A stretch of DNA of 6,927 bases, taken from Chloroflexota bacterium. Lineage in GTDB: Bacteria > Chloroflexota > Limnocylindria > Limnocylindrales > CSP1-4. A program made the translations under genes and the position numbers. Shown piece after piece: positions 5,755-6,927 of the stretch. Below the pieces are notes generated by a model. The model did no database searches and was not told where the DNA came from. It saw only the letters and a list, made by a program, of their open reading frames with translations. The stretch covers positions 1 through 6,927 of the forward strand of contig JAJYDP010000264.1 of NCBI GenBank assembly GCA_021777365.1. The letters run 5' to 3'. The stretch's first letter is position 1. Each line of letters begins with the position of its first letter.

Positions 5755-6381
5755 CTACCCACCCTCCCCCGCGCCGCGGCCCAGGCTCACCCGCGCCGGC
5801 TGGCGCTCCGCGGGCTCCACCCAGGGCTGCCCGATCGCGCGGAAGAAGTCCGTCTCCTCGGGACAGGCGACGGGGAGCCCGTCGACCAGGAGCCGGCCAC
5901 CCTGCACCCGGCGGCCGTACCGCTGGCACTCGGTCACGAGGCGGGTGTTCCAGTCGCCGGGTCCCGTGCGGAGCGCGAAGATCACGCCCCACTCGGCTGG
6001 CGGCCGCACGATGAAGAGGTCAATCGGGAGGTCCCGGTAGACGAGGGCTTGATACGCGGGACCGATGCGGCGGGACTCCTCCCGGCGGCCGTCGGCGCGG
6101 TGCAGCATGACCCGCCGCGGGACGAGCTCGCCGCCCGCCGCGAGGGCGGCCAGACGCTCGGCGAGGAGGTCGCGCTCGACGGTGCGCTCGCCCCACAGGT
6201 CGCCGGCCGGCTCGACGATCAGGCGGGGGACAGCGACCAGCTCGACATCCGACACGGTCGGCTTGCGCCGGCGCACGGATCCCGCGATCGCGATCCGGGC
6301 ACAGGCGGGCGCGAGCAGGCCGCGTAGGGCCGCCGCGATCGGTTCCGCCGTCGCGAGGGGCACGGGCCGGCCGCCGTTCAC
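5755..6381 (-). CDS. Minimal X-family DNA polymerase / PolB-like nucleotidyltransferase (208 aa)
   Basis: The protein carries the PolX palm signature: IAGSVRRRKPTVSDVELVAV at 32-51 with the Gly-Ser pair at 34-35 and acidic residues D45 and E47, and the third metal ligand D121 in LPIDLFIV. The thumb follows with WGVIFALRTGPGDWNTRL (131-148) and the family's terminal motif PEETDFFRAIGQPWVEPAER (174-193). Such enzymes add nucleotides to a 3' end using two metals. The helix-hairpin-helix 8-kDa domain and fingers of full PolX enzymes (over 300 aa) and the bacterial PHP exonuclease domain are absent, leaving palm and thumb only. The second carboxylate is Glu rather than the usual Asp, still within the [DE]h[DE]h pattern of nucleotidyltransferases. 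The GTG start overlaps the recombinase stop (GTGA at 6381-6378), indicating translational coupling. Template use and biological role are not readable from sequence. Confidence 0.85.
   Translation of the reverse strand: MNGGRPVPLATAEPIAAALRGLLAPACARIAIAGSVRRRKPTVSDVELVAVPRLIVEPAGDLWGERTVERDLLAERLAALAAGGELVPRRVMLHRADGRREESRRIGPAYQALVYRDLPIDLFIVRPPAEWGVIFALRTGPGDWNTRLVTECQRYGRRVQGGRLLVDGLPVACPEETDFFRAIGQPWVEPAERQPARVSLGRGAGEGG
5763..5768 (-). promoter_or_regulatory. Strong Shine-Dalgarno ahead of the 82-aa ORF
   Basis: Minus-strand GGAGGG sits inside the last codons of the PolX-like gene, 9 bases before ATG 5753. This is the main argument that translation restarts here. Confidence 0.45.
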
Positions 6382-6927
6382 AGCGAGCCCGCCACCCGGG
6401 CCGCGACCTCCCCGGCCAGATCGAGCCGGTTGTCGTCGTACAGCGTGAGCGTGCGGAGATCCCGGTGCCGGGAGTAGCGCCCGACGGCGCGCACGTCGCC
6501 GCCCATGAGCGTCAGCGCCTCGGTGATCGCCGCGTGGCGCAGGCCGTGCGGCCGCACCGGGACCCCGGCCCGGCGGCCCAGCGTGCGGACGATCCGGTAC
6601 AGCCCACCGGCCGAAAGCCGGTCCGTACCGGCCGTCCGCGAGAGCGGCGGGAAGAGTGGCCCGGGTGCCTCGCCGCGCACCTCGATCTCGGCGGCGAGCG
6701 CGGCCTTCGTCGGTCCGGGCAGCGTGGCCGTGATCGGCGCCGTGCGGCCCTTCCCCAGCACCGCCAGCGTCGCGCCATCGAGATCGAGATCCTCGCGATC
6801 GAGGCTCACCACCTCGGCCCGCCGGAGGGCGAGATCGTAGAGCAGGTGCAGCAGTGCCCGGTCGCGGATCGCCTTCGGATCGGTTCGTCCGTCCAGCGCC
6901 GCGAACAGGCGGACCACGCCGGCGCGG
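6378..6927 (-). CDS. Tyrosine recombinase/integrase, catalytic domain (partial, N-terminus outside window)
   Basis: The frame is open through the right edge; about 182 residues are visible and match the catalytic half of phage-integrase/XerC-D-type enzymes. Counting from the GTG at 6917, the active site is complete: Arg32 in LALRRAEVVSL, Lys57 in LGKGRTAP, His124 and Arg127 in PHGLRHA, His151 in RYSRHRD, and the nucleophile Tyr160 in LTLYDDN, nine residues after His151 as usual. These enzymes cut and rejoin DNA through a 3'-phosphotyrosine to integrate, excise or resolve circles. The usual length is about 300 aa, so the N-terminal core-binding domain should lie just beyond base 6927, and GTG 6917 is not the true start. 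The TGA overlaps the PolX-like start, placing both in one operon and suggesting it mobilises or resolves the element carrying this module. Confidence 0.9.
   Translation of the reverse strand, partial: RAGVVRLFAALDGRTDPKAIRDRALLHLLYDLALRRAEVVSLDREDLDLDGATLAVLGKGRTAPITATLPGPTKAALAAEIEVRGEAPGPLFPPLSRTAGTDRLSAGGLYRIVRTLGRRAGVPVRPHGLRHAAITEALTLMGGDVRAVGRYSRHRDLRTLTLYDDNRLDLAGEVAARVAGSL

Noticed and set aside
4937..6327. Long plus-strand ORFs (367 and 359 aa) opposite the ATPase start and PolX gene
   Set aside because: Low-complexity Ser/Arg/Pro/Gly translations crossing real minus-strand genes with recognisable motifs.
1..6927. Attachment sites, tRNA or rRNA genes
   Set aside because: I saw no tRNA-like TpsiC arm with matching acceptor stem and no long direct repeats flanking the recombinase cluster; the element ends cannot be placed from this window.

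Overview
The window is 6.9 kb of very GC-rich bacterial DNA (G/C dominates third codon positions). The Pro/Thr/Ala-rich lipoprotein linker and the GC content would suit a high-GC Chloroflexota (Thermomicrobia-like) or an actinobacterium. No rRNA or housekeeping gene is present, so the taxon is only a guess.

Plus strand, 1-3424. A predicted secreted lipoprotein (139-1140) comes first. It is followed by a possible Pro-rich 59-aa protein (1183-1362) and a small type II toxin-antitoxin-like pair (1527-1730 and 1783-1992) that ends in a GC-rich hairpin. A leader with three GGTACGAG boxes then precedes a 70-aa Cys-rich zinc-ribbon-like protein (2249-2461). From 2458 to about 3034 the coding signal jumps between frames at least twice, which points to small decayed genes or to sequence errors. 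A stretch dense in dyad symmetry (3096-3183) overlaps the start of a possible 107-aa ORF (3101-3424).

Minus strand, 6927-3484. This is the most striking part: a tightly packed, intact cluster read right to left. It holds a tyrosine recombinase (N-terminus outside the window), a minimal X-family DNA-polymerase-like nucleotidyltransferase joined by a GTGA overlap, a possible 82-aa ORF starting one base later behind a strong Shine-Dalgarno, and a 675-aa winged-helix plus AAA+ ATPase whose start overlaps the end of that small ORF. Just upstream of the ATPase start are 22-bp tandem repeats with further spaced copies of their core (5528-5648), an iteron- or operator-like array.

My inference is that the minus-strand cluster is a recombination/replication module of an integrative element: the recombinase would move it, the AAA+ protein would bind the repeats and act on DNA, and the PolX-like enzyme would add or repair nucleotides. 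The small toxin-antitoxin-like, zinc-ribbon and decayed genes opposite look like accessory cargo or the decayed edge of such an element. I found no attachment sites, so the element boundaries are unknown.
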